A stretch of DNA of 64,000 nucleotides from Phenylobacterium sp. NIBR 498073 (GTDB lineage Bacteria > Pseudomonadota > Alphaproteobacteria > Caulobacterales > Caulobacteraceae). Made by a program: the position numbers and the translations under genes. The stretch is from assembly GCF_027286305.1 (NCBI RefSeq), contig NZ_CP114599.1, positions 3,319,001 to 3,383,000 on the forward strand, in the 5' to 3' direction. The notes under the pieces were generated by a model, which made no database searches, was not told where the DNA came from, and saw nothing but the letters and a program-made list of their open reading frames with translations. Below, piece after piece: positions 42,425-50,395 of the stretch; within the stretch, counting starts at the first letter, position 1; the number at the start of each line of letters is the position of its first letter.

Positions 42425-43402
42425 TTACTCCTCGTCCAGTCGATAGGTGGTCCGCGCCACGTCGCGGAACAGCAGCGCCTTCTCGTCGGCGCTGGCCCCG
42501 GAGGCCAGACGCTTCAGCGCGTTCCAGAGGGTGGCGTAGTCGCAACTGACCCGGTCGACCGGAAAGTTGCTCTCGAACATCGCCCGCCGCGGCCCGAACA
42601 GCTCGATGCAGGTCTCGACATAGGGCCGCCAGGCGTCGGCGAGCTCGGCCGAGCCCGGCAGGCTCTCGCGCTTGTGGAACTCGAAGCCGCAGATCGCCAT
42701 GCCCAGGCCGCCGAGCTTGACCACGACGTTCGGGTGCTGAGCCACCAGCGCCATGTCGCGCTTCCAGCGGGCGAACTCCTCGTCCCGGCGGCCGGCATAG
42801 GGCCCGATGCCCAACACCCCGCCGACGTGGTCCAACACGATCGTCGTCTCGGGGAAGGCGCCGGCGAGATCGGCCACCTCCGGCAGCTGCGGATGGAATT
42901 GCCAGGCCTCGAACGACAGGCCGTTGGGGGCCAGCTGGGCGAAGCCGCGCCGGAAGTCCTCGCGCCCGTACAGCCCCTGCGGCGGGTTGGTATGGCCGTT
43001 GCGCACCTCGTCGCTGGGATCCCAGGCCCCGGTGTGCCGGATGCCGCGGAACCGGCCGCCGCCTGCGCGGATGTGGCCCGCCAACGCCTCTCCGACATTC
43101 TCGTGCGTCAGGTCCGCGAAGCCGACGATGCCGGCGCAGGCCCGCACCGGGCCGTAGCGCCCGCTGGCCGACATCGCCGCGACGCCGTTGACGAACTCGG
43201 TTTCGCCCACCGGCGACATCAACCGGCTGGTGTCGGCGCTGTACATCGCCCCGCACTCGACGAAGACCGTGCTCTCGACGCGGTGCCCCGATCCGAGGTC
43301 GGCCAGCAGCTCGTCCAGGAGGTAGCGGCCGTTGGGGAAGTCCCAGAGGTGGTGGTGCGGATCGCAGATCGGCAGATCCGGTTCGATGATCTCCTCGGTC
43401 AC
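42425..43402 (-). CDS. amidohydrolase family 2 (TIM-barrel metal-dependent hydrolase)
   Basis: The protein is about 325 residues from a GTG at 43400-43402, which has a GGGGAGAGG site. It shows the amidohydrolase-2 pattern: ICDPHHHLWDFPNGRY with the HxH pair, STVFVECGAMYS, GIRHTGAWD, TTIVLDHVGG and the metal aspartate region MFESNFPVDRVSC. Members of this group include lactonases and decarboxylases. It is cytosolic and its substrate is unknown. It precedes pncC in the same operon and is divergent from the serine hydrolase gene. Confidence 0.85.
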   Translation of the reverse strand: MTEEIIEPDLPICDPHHHLWDFPNGRYLLDELLADLGSGHRVESTVFVECGAMYSADTSRLMSPVGETEFVNGVAAMSASGRYGPVRACAGIVGFADLTHENVGEALAGHIRAGGGRFRGIRHTGAWDPSDEVRNGHTNPPQGLYGREDFRRGFAQLAPNGLSFEAWQFHPQLPEVADLAGAFPETTIVLDHVGGVLGIGPYAGRRDEEFARWKRDMALVAQHPNVVVKLGGLGMAICGFEFHKRESLPGSAELADAWRPYVETCIELFGPRRAMFESNFPVDRVSCDYATLWNALKRLASGASADEKALLFRDVARTTYRLDEE

Positions 43403-43499
43403 GCCCTCTCCCCCGCTCGTTTTTCTTGGCTTCCGTACGCCGGCGCGCTCATGATGCCCGCCAATTAGAACGACCGCCATTTTCTTCGGGAGGATTTTT

Positions 43500-44732
43500 A
43501 TGGACGCCCAGTCTCAGTGGACCGGCCTCGACGCCGCGCGCCTGGAGCGCATCACCGACCATCTCGAGCGCAACTACATCGGCCCGCAGAAGATCATGGG
43601 CGCCCAGATCGCCGTCGCCCGGCGCGGACAGGTCGCCTACCGCAAGTCCTTCGGGTCGATGGACCTGGAGCGCAGCAAGCCGATGGCCGACGACGCCATC
43701 TTCCGCATCTATTCGATGACCAAGCCGATCACCTCGGTCGCGCTGATGATGCTCTATGAAAAGGGCTACTTTCAGCTCAACGACCCGGTCAGCCGCTACG
43801 TCCCGTCCTGGAAGGACCACCGCGTCTATGTCTCCGGCGAGGACGAGGCGATGGTCACCGAGCCGGCCCGCCGTCCGATCTCCTTCCGCGACGTGCTCTC
43901 CCACTCCGCCGGCCTGACCTATGGCGGCGGCCTGCCCGGCGTCGGCATCCAGCATCCGGTCGACAAGCTCTACCGCGCGCTCAAGGTCAAAACCTTCGGC
44001 GGCGAGGACACCATGCAGGGCTTCCTCGACAAGCTCGGCCAGGTGCCGCTGGTCTATCATCCGGGCGAGCGCTGGATGTACTCGCTGGCCACCGACGTCT
44101 GCGGCGCCCTGGTCGAGGTGATCTCCGGCAAGCCGCTCGGCCAGTACCTGCAGGACGAGATCTTCGGCCCGCTGGGCATGAAGGACACCTCGTTCTCGGT
44201 CGCGCCCGAAAAGGTCGACCGCTTCTGCGCCAACTATCAGCGCGGCCCCGACAAGAAGCTGAAGCTGATCGACGACCCCGCGACCAGCGCCTTCGCCCGC
44301 CCAGCCGGCTTCGAATCCGGCGGCGGCGGCCTGACCGGCACCACCGACGACTACATGCGCTTCTGCGAGATGCTCCGTCGCGGCGGCGAGCTGGACGGCG
44401 CCCGCATCCTCGGGCCGCGCACGCTGGAGATGATGTACATGAACCACCTGGCCGGCGGCCAGGACCTGTCGACCATCGCTCTGGGCAGCTTCTCGGAGAC
44501 CGCCAACGACGGCGTCGGCTTCGGGCTGGGCTTCGCCTCCACCAAGGGTCAGGTCGAGACCGGTTCGCTCGGCGCCGGCGACTACTACTGGGGCGGCGCG
44601 GCCTCGACCATCTTCTGGGTCGACCCGAAGGAGGAGCTGTCAGTGGTGTTCATGACCCAGCTGATGCCGTCGGGGACCTTCAACTTCCGCGGCCAGCTCA
44701 AGAGCCTGATCTACTCGGCGATCGTCGACTAG
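43500..44732 (+). CDS. beta-lactamase-related serine hydrolase (class C/esterase EstB-like)
   Basis: The 410-residue protein has the serine hydrolase motif S72-x-x-K75 in FRIYSMTKPITSVALMMLYE, then RDVLSHSAGLTYGG, a motif YSLATDVCGALVEVISG near residue 195 that is the Y-x-N-type region, and GGGGLTGTTDDYMRFCEML. There is no signal peptide, so unlike true AmpC enzymes it is probably a cytosolic esterase or amide hydrolase. A strong GGAGG precedes the ATG at 43500. A 12-base hairpin follows the stop. Confidence 0.88.
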   Translation: MDAQSQWTGLDAARLERITDHLERNYIGPQKIMGAQIAVARRGQVAYRKSFGSMDLERSKPMADDAIFRIYSMTKPITSVALMMLYEKGYFQLNDPVSRYVPSWKDHRVYVSGEDEAMVTEPARRPISFRDVLSHSAGLTYGGGLPGVGIQHPVDKLYRALKVKTFGGEDTMQGFLDKLGQVPLVYHPGERWMYSLATDVCGALVEVISGKPLGQYLQDEIFGPLGMKDTSFSVAPEKVDRFCANYQRGPDKKLKLIDDPATSAFARPAGFESGGGGLTGTTDDYMRFCEMLRRGGELDGARILGPRTLEMMYMNHLAGGQDLSTIALGSFSETANDGVGFGLGFASTKGQVETGSLGAGDYYWGGAASTIFWVDPKEELSVVFMTQLMPSGTFNFRGQLKSLIYSAIVD

Positions 44733-44739
44733 CAGGCGC

Positions 44740-44773
44740 GGGGCGTCGATGGCCTCGTCGACATCGACGCCCC
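44740..44773 (+). terminator. hairpin after serine hydrolase
   Basis: A perfect 12-base stem (GGGGCGTCGATG / CATCGACGCCCC) with a 10-base loop starts 8 bases after the stop codon. No T-run follows; it may act with Rho. Confidence 0.55.
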
Positions 44774-44915
44774 CGACCTGGCTGCGGTCCCCGGATCACG
44801 GAGACGATGAGATAGCCCCGTCGATCCGATGGGCGACACCCAGGGACCCTTGTGCCAATCCAGCGGTTGTTAAGCTTTCTACCGCATTAAAGATTCGCTG
44901 AGTGGAGTTCCCCCG

Positions 44916-45149
44916 ATGCCCATGTCCATCGCTGACCTGGAAGCCAATCTGAGAGAGGCGTTTCCGGACGCCGAGATCGCCATCGACGATCTGGCCGGCG
45001 ACGGCGATCACTATCGCGCGCGCATCGTTTCTCCGGCCTTTGCAGGCCTGTCGCGGGTCAAGCAGCACCAGCTCGTCTACTCTGCCCTGAAAGGCAAGGT
45101 CGGCGGAGAACTGCACGCCCTGGCCCTCGAAACTTCCGTCCCGGCCTAG
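44916..45149 (+). CDS. bolA: BolA family protein
   Basis: The 77-residue protein is a BolA domain. The family core is SPAFAGLSRVKQHQLVYSALKG (last third), with a conserved histidine in GDGDHYRARIV. BolA proteins pair with monothiol glutaredoxins and share a [2Fe-2S] cluster. That fits with grxD about 1 kb downstream on the same strand. It starts at ATG 44916, with GGAG upstream; a second ATG at 44922 is possible. The 183 bases upstream hold a hairpin and probably the promoter. Confidence 0.93.
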   Translation: MPMSIADLEANLREAFPDAEIAIDDLAGDGDHYRARIVSPAFAGLSRVKQHQLVYSALKGKVGGELHALALETSVPA

Positions 45150-45162
45150 GAGGAACCGCCCC

Positions 45163-46068
45163 TTGCGCTACCGTCCGTTCGGCGCATCGGGGAAGGCGGT
45201 TTCCGCCGTCAGTCTGCTTTTGCGGGACGCGCCGAACATGAGCTCGCCCGGCGCCTGGCGCAGCCTGGTCATCTCGGCGATGGAAAGCGGGGTGAACAGC
45301 TTCGAGGCGACGGCCGGTTCCGACGTCCTGGCGCTGGGCCTCGGCGAGGCGCTCGGCGCCGTCGAGCGCCGGCTGATCTTCCTGGGCTGGCGCCTGCGCG
45401 GCAATCCCGCCGGCGCAGTCACGGCCCGCGACATCGCCGACAATGTCCGCGCCGCGCTCCAGCGCACCCGCGCCGGCTATCTCGACCTGCTGATGCTGGA
45501 CGAGACCGCGGCCGAGACCATGACCCCGGATGCGATCACCTACCTGACCGACCTGCGCAACGCCGGCGTCTGCCTGCAGATCGGCGTGGTCGGCGAGGGC
45601 CCGGTGATCGACAAGTGCATCGCCAACGACGCCTTCGACGTCCTGGCCACCAGCTTCAGCCTGATCTCCGACTGGCAGACCCGCCGCCGCATCCGCGACG
45701 CTTCGGCCGCCAACATGACGCTGATCGGCTGCGATCCCTTCCCCACCGGTCTCCAGGCCGGCTATTCCGCGCGCGGCGAAATCGAACGGCCGATGCGCCG
45801 GGGCCTGCTGGGCGGGCGCAGGCACGAGCCGACGCCGGTCTCCAGCGTCTACGGCTTCCTCAACGACACGCCGGGCTGGTCATCCGAGGAGCTCTGCCTG
45901 GCCTTCGCCCTGACAGAACCGGCCTTCGCGACCATCCAGCTGGAGGCCGGGCGCGCCGACATGATCGAACGCATGGCCGCAGTCACCGACAAGGACATGC
46001 CGACCGGCGTCGCCGCCCAGATCGAAATGGCGCGTTTCGGCCAGATCGCCGCACAGCGCCGAGCCTGA
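45163..46068 (+). CDS. degenerate aldo/keto-reductase-like protein
   Basis: The 301-residue protein begins at TTG 45163 after AGGAGGAA, 13 bases after bolA. Its pattern follows a bacterial aldo/keto reductase: MRYRPFGASGKAVSAVSLL, ESGVNSFEATAGSDVLALGLGEAL in place of 'GINFFDTADxYGxSE', ALQRTRAGYLDLLMLDE in place of 'SLxRLxxDYIDLYxLH', and IGCDPFPTGLQAG. All four catalytic-tetrad places are altered: Asp is E48, the Tyr is absent, the Lys place is W76/R77 and the His is D113. It is therefore unlikely to be a reductase of the usual kind. Its place between bolA and grxD suggests a role in Fe-S or redox control. Confidence 0.8.
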   Translation: MRYRPFGASGKAVSAVSLLLRDAPNMSSPGAWRSLVISAMESGVNSFEATAGSDVLALGLGEALGAVERRLIFLGWRLRGNPAGAVTARDIADNVRAALQRTRAGYLDLLMLDETAAETMTPDAITYLTDLRNAGVCLQIGVVGEGPVIDKCIANDAFDVLATSFSLISDWQTRRRIRDASAANMTLIGCDPFPTGLQAGYSARGEIERPMRRGLLGGRRHEPTPVSSVYGFLNDTPGWSSEELCLAFALTEPAFATIQLEAGRADMIERMAAVTDKDMPTGVAAQIEMARFGQIAAQRRA

Positions 46069-46142
46069 CGACGCGGCCGCTTGACCCCGGCGCTCGGGCT
46101 CCCTAGCTCTGGGACGAATTCTTCGCCTCAAAGGCTCAAGTC

Positions 46143-46487
46143 ATGACCGACTCCACGACCGCCAATCCCGTCCACGACTTCATCGCCAAGGCGGTGGCCG
46201 ACCATCCGGTGGTGCTGTTCATGAAGGGCGTGCCCGAAGAGCCCCGCTGCGGCTTCTCCTCGGTGGTGGTGCAGATCCTCGACCACCTGGGCGCCGACTT
46301 CGTGGGCGTCGACGTCCTGCAGAGCGAGCACCTGCGCGAAGGCATCAAGACCTTCACCGACTGGCCGACCATTCCGCAGCTCTACGTGAAGGGCGAGTTC
46401 GTCGGCGGCGCCGACATCATCCGCGAGATGTTCCAGTCCGGCGAACTGAAGACCCTGCTGGTCGAACAGGGCGTCCTGGCGGCGTGA
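46143..46487 (+). CDS. grxD: monothiol glutaredoxin GrxD (Grx4)
   Basis: The 114-residue protein has the monothiol CGFS site at C36-S39 in KGVPEEPRCGFSSVVVQIL, a cis-proline in FTDWPTIPQLYVKGEFVGGAD and the end ELKTLLVEQG. It binds a [2Fe-2S] cluster with glutathione and hands it to apoproteins, alone or with BolA. The same-strand order bolA, AKR-like, grxD, thioesterase is compact. The stop codon of grxD overlaps the GTG start of the thioesterase gene (GTGA), so the two are coupled. Confidence 0.95.
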   Translation: MTDSTTANPVHDFIAKAVADHPVVLFMKGVPEEPRCGFSSVVVQILDHLGADFVGVDVLQSEHLREGIKTFTDWPTIPQLYVKGEFVGGADIIREMFQSGELKTLLVEQGVLAA

Positions 46488-46903
46488 GCCGCCTGCTCGA
46501 ACCGCCTCCCGGCCGCCAGGTCTTCACGCTGCAGTTCACGCCGGCGGCGTCAGACATCGACGCCAACGGCCACGTCAACAACGTGGTCTATGTGCGCTGG
46601 ATCCAGGACATGGCGACGTCGCACTGGTCCTCGCGCCAGCCAGCCGAGGACCAAGCCCGCTGGGCCTGGATCGTGCTGCGCCACGAGATCGACTATCGCC
46701 GCGCGCTGATGCCCGGAGAAACGGCGACCGGCCGCACCTGGGTGGCCGAGACCGCCGAGGGGCCGCGCTTCGACCGCTTCGTGCGGATCGACGGGCCCGA
46801 CGGCGCCATGTGCGCGCAGGCGCGCACCGAATGGTGCATGATCGACGCGGCCTCGGGGCGCCCAAAGCGCGTCACCCCCGACATCGTGGAACGCTTCATC
46901 TGA
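46484..46903 (+). CDS. 4HBT acyl-CoA thioesterase (single hot-dog)
   Basis: The 139-residue protein starts at a GTG that overlaps the grxD stop. It shows the 4-hydroxybenzoyl-CoA thioesterase pattern: SDIDANGHVNNVVYVRWIQDMA with the conserved DxxGHVNN, IVLRHEIDYRRALMPGE and ARTEWCMIDAASGRPKRV. It hydrolyses an aliphatic or aromatic acyl-CoA in the cytosol, usually as a dimer or tetramer. Coupling with grxD may only reflect compact packing. The next gene starts 23 bases on. Confidence 0.9.
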   Translation: MSRLLEPPPGRQVFTLQFTPAASDIDANGHVNNVVYVRWIQDMATSHWSSRQPAEDQARWAWIVLRHEIDYRRALMPGETATGRTWVAETAEGPRFDRFVRIDGPDGAMCAQARTEWCMIDAASGRPKRVTPDIVERFI

Positions 46904-46926
46904 AACACGGCCGGGAGGGACCTGCC

Positions 46927-47655
46927 TTGCGTCGGACGACCGAGATCCTCCCCCTTCGCTGCGGCACCCTCCGCGCCCCGGGCAAGATGCTTGAGCGCGG
47001 CGCCCAGGGCGACTTCACCCTGCCCGTCTACGCCTTCCTGATCATCCACACGTCCGGACGGGCCGCCGTCTTCGACGCGGGCCTGGCGCCCAGCGATCAT
47101 GGCCAGGTGTCGTTCGAGGCCTTCCACAACGAGCTGCCCGCCGGGCACGACGTCGCCGCGCGGGTCGCCGCCGCCGGCATCGAGCCTGGCCGCGTCGAAG
47201 CGCTGGTGCTTTCACACACCCACTACGATCACGTCGGCGGCGCGCCTCTGCTGCCCAACGCCCGGGTGCTCGTCCACCGCCGCGAGGAGCTGCGCACGCT
47301 GGATGCGGCCCGCGACATGCTGCTGGTCGACGAGACCCACGACGTGTTCGGCGACAGTTCGGTGCAGGTGTTCGCCACGCCGGGCCACACCTGCGGCCAC
47401 CAGTCGCTGCGCGTGTTCCGCGAAGGCGGAGCCGACGTGCTGGCCGGCGACGCCTGCTACTTCTGCCGCTCGCTGGACCACGAGGAGGTCGACCAGCCCT
47501 TCCCGTTCGACAAGGCGCAGTACGTGGCGACCAAGCGTCGCCTGGCGGCGATGCGTGCGCAGGGCGACTTCGTCATTCCCGGCCACGACGAGAGGTTCCT
47601 TGACCAAATTCCGCCGGGCAGCGCCGTTCGAGCGAGCGCCCTCAGTCGCCTCTAG
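46927..47655 (+). CDS. metallo-beta-lactamase fold hydrolase (AHL-lactonase-like)
   Basis: The product is about 242 residues from a TTG at 46927 with a GGGAGGG site. The zinc motif is HTHYDH at residues 97-102 in ALVLSHTHYDHVGG, followed by ATPGHTCGHQS, a metal aspartate in LAGDACYF and a last histidine in FVIPGHDERF. This order fits the N-acyl-homoserine-lactonase-like group. Whether it opens lactones is not shown; no LuxI or LuxR is in the window. No signal peptide is present. Its stop shares CTAG with the convergent lipoprotein gene. Confidence 0.85.
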   Translation: MRRTTEILPLRCGTLRAPGKMLERGAQGDFTLPVYAFLIIHTSGRAAVFDAGLAPSDHGQVSFEAFHNELPAGHDVAARVAAAGIEPGRVEALVLSHTHYDHVGGAPLLPNARVLVHRREELRTLDAARDMLLVDETHDVFGDSSVQVFATPGHTCGHQSLRVFREGGADVLAGDACYFCRSLDHEEVDQPFPFDKAQYVATKRRLAAMRAQGDFVIPGHDERFLDQIPPGSAVRASALSRL

Positions 47656-48026
47656 ACGCCAGGCCCCGTCCAGGCGGTCACCGGGTTGAGCAGGAACACC
47701 GTCGCGCGCGGCTCCAGGCCAAGCTCGGCCCAGGTGAAGCGCAGCTCGGTCTTGCCCATGGCGAAGGAGCGGCACTGGTCCAGGCGCTTGCGCGCGAACG
47801 ACACGGTCGGCGCCATCCCCTTGCGGTCGACATAGAAAACGAAGTCGTCCTTGCGGGTGCAGCCGTTCGAGGCGACCTGGATCGCCAGGGCGTCGCGCCC
47901 GGCGACCGCGGCGTAGAGCGCCTCCAGCTCCGGATGGGTGGCGGCGGAAGGGGCGACCACCGCCGGCGCGGTGGCGCAGCTGCTCAGCAGGCCCAGGCCG
48001 GCCAGAAGCACAACGCGACGATTCAT
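47652..48026 (-). CDS. small lipoprotein of unknown function
   Basis: The product is about 124 residues from ATG 48024-48026. It has a lipoprotein signal (MNRRVVLLAGLGLLSSCAT, lipobox LSSC), then a short domain: HPELEALYAAVAGRDALAIQVASNG, the pair CTRKDDFVFYVDRKG and LDQCRSFAMGKTELRFTWAELGL. Two cysteines in the mature part could form a disulfide in the periplasm. I do not recognise a named family, although similar small lipoproteins are common in caulobacters. The gene is downstream of rpsD on the same strand, but the terminator at 48062 separates them. Confidence 0.7.
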   Translation of the reverse strand: MNRRVVLLAGLGLLSSCATAPAVVAPSAATHPELEALYAAVAGRDALAIQVASNGCTRKDDFVFYVDRKGMAPTVSFARKRLDQCRSFAMGKTELRFTWAELGLEPRATVFLLNPVTAWTGPGV

Positions 48027-48061
48027 CGGCGGACTCGGCCACAGATCGACCAAAAGCAAAA

Positions 48062-48083
48062 GGCCCCGGATCGCTCCGGGGCC
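48062..48083 (-). terminator. intrinsic terminator of rpsD
   Basis: A 9-base stem (GGCCCCGGA / TCCGGGGCC) with a 4-base loop lies 32 bases after the rpsD stop. On the minus strand it is followed by the T-rich run CCTTTTGCTTTTGG. Confidence 0.85.
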
Positions 48084-48114
48084 CTCGCAATTTCGATCTG
48101 GTCTTCGGCGCCGA

Positions 48115-48732
48115 TTAGGACGCGTAGAATTCGATAACCAGGTTCGGCTCCATCTTCACCGGGTACGGGACCTCGGAGAATTCCGGAACGCGGACAAACT
48201 TGGCGGTCATCGCCTTCGGATCGACCTCGACGTAGTCCGGGGTGTCACGCTCCGACGACTGGAGAGCTTCCAGCACCAGGGCCATGTTGCGCGAACGCTC
48301 GCGCACGGTGACCACGTCGCCGACCTTCACGCGGTAGGAGGCGATGTTGACGCGCTTGCCGTTCACCAGGACGTGGCCGTGGTTCACGAATTGACGGGCC
48401 GCGAACACGGTCGGCACGAACTTCGCGCGGTAGACGACGGCGTCCAGACGGGCTTCCAGCAGGCCGATCAGGTTTTCCGAGGTGTTGCCCTTGCGGCGGG
48501 CGGCCTCTTCGTAGGTGCGCGAGAATTGCTTCTCGGTCAGGTTGCCGTAGTAGCCCTTCAGCTTTTGCTTGGCGCGCAGCTGCAGGCCGAAGTCCGAAAC
48601 CTTGGACTTGCGACGCTGGCCGTGCTGGCCGGGGCCGTAGGCGCGCGAGTTGATCGGCGACTTCGGACGACCCCAGATGTTTTCGCCCATCCGGCGGTCG
48701 ATCTTGTACTTGGCGCTCTGGCGCTTCGACAT
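48115..48732 (-). CDS. rpsD: 30S ribosomal protein S4
   Basis: The 205-residue protein is S4 of the zinc-free type: it begins [21 protein letters not shown], and the S4 RNA-binding domain covers about residues 94-155 ([34 protein letters not shown] in parts). It binds 16S rRNA first in assembly of the small subunit and takes part in decoding fidelity. It is transcribed alone here; in many bacteria rpsD sits in an alpha operon, so the separate location is a lineage feature. A terminator follows at 48062. Confidence 0.98.
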   Translation of the reverse strand: MSKRQSAKYKIDRRMGENIWGRPKSPINSRAYGPGQHGQRRKSKVSDFGLQLRAKQKLKGYYGNLTEKQFSRTYEEAARRKGNTSENLIGLLEARLDAVVYRAKFVPTVFAARQFVNHGHVLVNGKRVNIASYRVKVGDVVTVRERSRNMALVLEALQSSERDTPDYVEVDPKAMTAKFVRVPEFSEVPYPVKMEPNLVIEFYAS

Positions 48733-48900
48733 ACTCGTCTCTTTCTGTTCGACCCAGGCCGGCGTCCCCGCAAGTGGGAACGCGATCTCAACGGCGGCGT
48801 CAGGTCACCCGTCATAGATCGCGGACCGCCAGACATGGTCCGGCGGCGCGAAGGGGCGGTGTATGACGTCCGCCGGCCAAAGAGTCAATCTCGGCAAGGG

Positions 48901-49254
48901 TTACTTGCAGCGCGCCTTACCCAGCAGGTCGACGCGGCAGCTGGTCTTGTTCCGACGATCGTCGCTGACCACGGTGTTGCCCAGCACGTCACGGCGGACG
49001 CTGGTGCGATTGCCGTCGCTGTCCTCGATGATGCGGTTGCCCAGCGCGTCGCGCCGGACCGAGACCTGGTTGCCGTACTCATCGACCCAGGTCGCCTTGC
49101 CCAGCACGTCCTTGGTGCCGACGACCGAGTTGCCGTAGATGTCGTAGCAGGTGACCCGGCCGACATCGTCGCGGCACATGACCTGGGCCGCCGCAGGCGT
49201 GGCCACCGAGGTCAGGGCGGTCAGGGCGGCGAGGGTCAGGACGAGTTTCTTCAC
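48901..49254 (-). CDS. small secreted protein made of 20-residue tandem repeats
   Basis: The 117-residue product begins at a GTG with GAGG upstream. A signal peptide covers residues 1-24 (KKLVLTLAALTALTSVATPAAA). The mature part is built from tandem units of about 20 residues of the type D-x-LG-x5-D-x-x-GN-x-x-SVRR, beginning near residues 30, 49, 69, 89 and 109. Cysteines lie at C27, C36, C106 and C116, at the two ends of the array, so disulfides could close it. The repeat resembles YD/RHS-like beta units, but the match is loose. It is exported to the periplasm or outside. The function is unknown. Confidence 0.75.
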   Translation of the reverse strand: MKKLVLTLAALTALTSVATPAAAQVMCRDDVGRVTCYDIYGNSVVGTKDVLGKATWVDEYGNQVSVRRDALGNRIIEDSDGNRTSVRRDVLGNTVVSDDRRNKTSCRVDLLGKARCK

Positions 49255-49321
49255 GGCGCACCTCAAGCGTTACCTTGGACCACCCTAGCGCGAAACCGCT
49301 GCGGTCGCCAGAACGGTCCCG

Positions 49322-50395
49322 TCAGCCCCCCGTCCGCGCCGACAGCCGACCAGCGGCCTCCTGCGCCTCGCGCCACCATCGCCGGACCAGGTCGCCTGCG
49401 TCGCCGGGCTGGGCCAGACGCACGCCCTGCCCGGCCCAGAGCGAGATCATCTCCGCATCGCCGGCCTTGGCGGCGGCGGCTCGCAGCGGCTGGGTCAGGC
49501 GGTTCTGCACCGGATAGGCCGGGACCTCGTCCTGCACCGCATGCAGTTCGCGCATGAAGCGGTTCTCGACGCCGCGCGCGTAGCGGCCGGTGAAGGCGCG
49601 GGTCAGGCGTGTGGCCTCGTCACCGGCCGTCTCGATCGCCAGCCTCCACGGCGCGCTGACGCCGGTCTGGTCGGCGAGCAGGAAGGCGGTGCCCATCTGG
49701 ACGGCGCTGGCCCCCAGCGCCAGGGCCGCGGCGACGCCGCGCCCGTTCATGATCCCGCCCGCGGCGATCACCGGCAGGTCGACCGCTTCGAGGATCAGCG
49801 CGGTCAGCGGCAGCGTGCCGACCAGGCTCGCCTCCGGTTCGGCGAGGAAGTGGCCGCGATGGCCGCCGGCCTCGAAGCCCTGGGCGCAAACGCCGTCGGC
49901 GCCGACCTCCGCCCAGGCCCGCGCCTCGGCGACCGTGGTGGCCGTGCCGACGACCAGGGTTCCAGCGCGATGGAGGGCCTCCACCTGCCCGGAGGTGAGG
50001 ATGCCGAAGGTGAACGAGGCGACCGGCGGCGCAGCGCGGGTCAGGGCGGCGAGCTGCGCCTCGAAGTCCGGCGCGAAGCTGTTGGGATGGCCCGGAAGCG
50101 CTTCGCCGAGTTCGGCGTACCAGGGCGCCAGCCTGGCCAGCGCAGCCTCGACGACGGCGCCCTGCGGCTCGGCCCGCGGCGCCATCAGCAGGTTCACCCC
50201 GAACGGCGCGCCGGTGGCCGCGCGCAGACGCGCCACTTCCGGCTCGATCTGGTCAGGAGCGAGCGCGCCGGCGGCCAGCGAGCCCATGCCGCCGGCGCGA
50301 GAGACCGCCAGCGCCATTTCGGGAGGCGAGGCGCCGACCATCGGAGCCTGGAGAATCGGGATCGCCAGACGGTCCAGAAGGTCGCGCAACGCCAT
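49322..50395 (-). CDS. nitronate monooxygenase (2-nitropropane dioxygenase-like)
   Basis: The 357-residue protein is an FMN-binding TIM barrel: LAIPILQAPMVGASPPEMALAVSRAGG in pieces at the start, FGVNLLM, VGTATTVAEARAWAEVGADGVCAQGFEAGGHRG in parts, the phosphate-binding VIAAGGIMNGRGVAAALALGASAVQMGTAFL in parts, and a helical tail. It oxidises alkyl nitronates (class I or II NMO) with oxygen in the cytosol; some relatives are enoyl-ACP reductases (FabK), so the role is not certain. Its ATG overlaps the trmJ stop, so the two genes are translationally coupled. Confidence 0.88.
   Translation of the reverse strand: MALRDLLDRLAIPILQAPMVGASPPEMALAVSRAGGMGSLAAGALAPDQIEPEVARLRAATGAPFGVNLLMAPRAEPQGAVVEAALARLAPWYAELGEALPGHPNSFAPDFEAQLAALTRAAPPVASFTFGILTSGQVEALHRAGTLVVGTATTVAEARAWAEVGADGVCAQGFEAGGHRGHFLAEPEASLVGTLPLTALILEAVDLPVIAAGGIMNGRGVAAALALGASAVQMGTAFLLADQTGVSAPWRLAIETAGDEATRLTRAFTGRYARGVENRFMRELHAVQDEVPAYPVQNRLTQPLRAAAAKAGDAEMISLWAGQGVRLAQPGDAGDLVRRWWREAQEAAGRLSARTGG

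Noticed and set aside
45163..46068. Calling the gene between bolA and grxD an active aldo/keto reductase
   Set aside because: All four catalytic-tetrad positions are changed, so only fold-level similarity is claimed.
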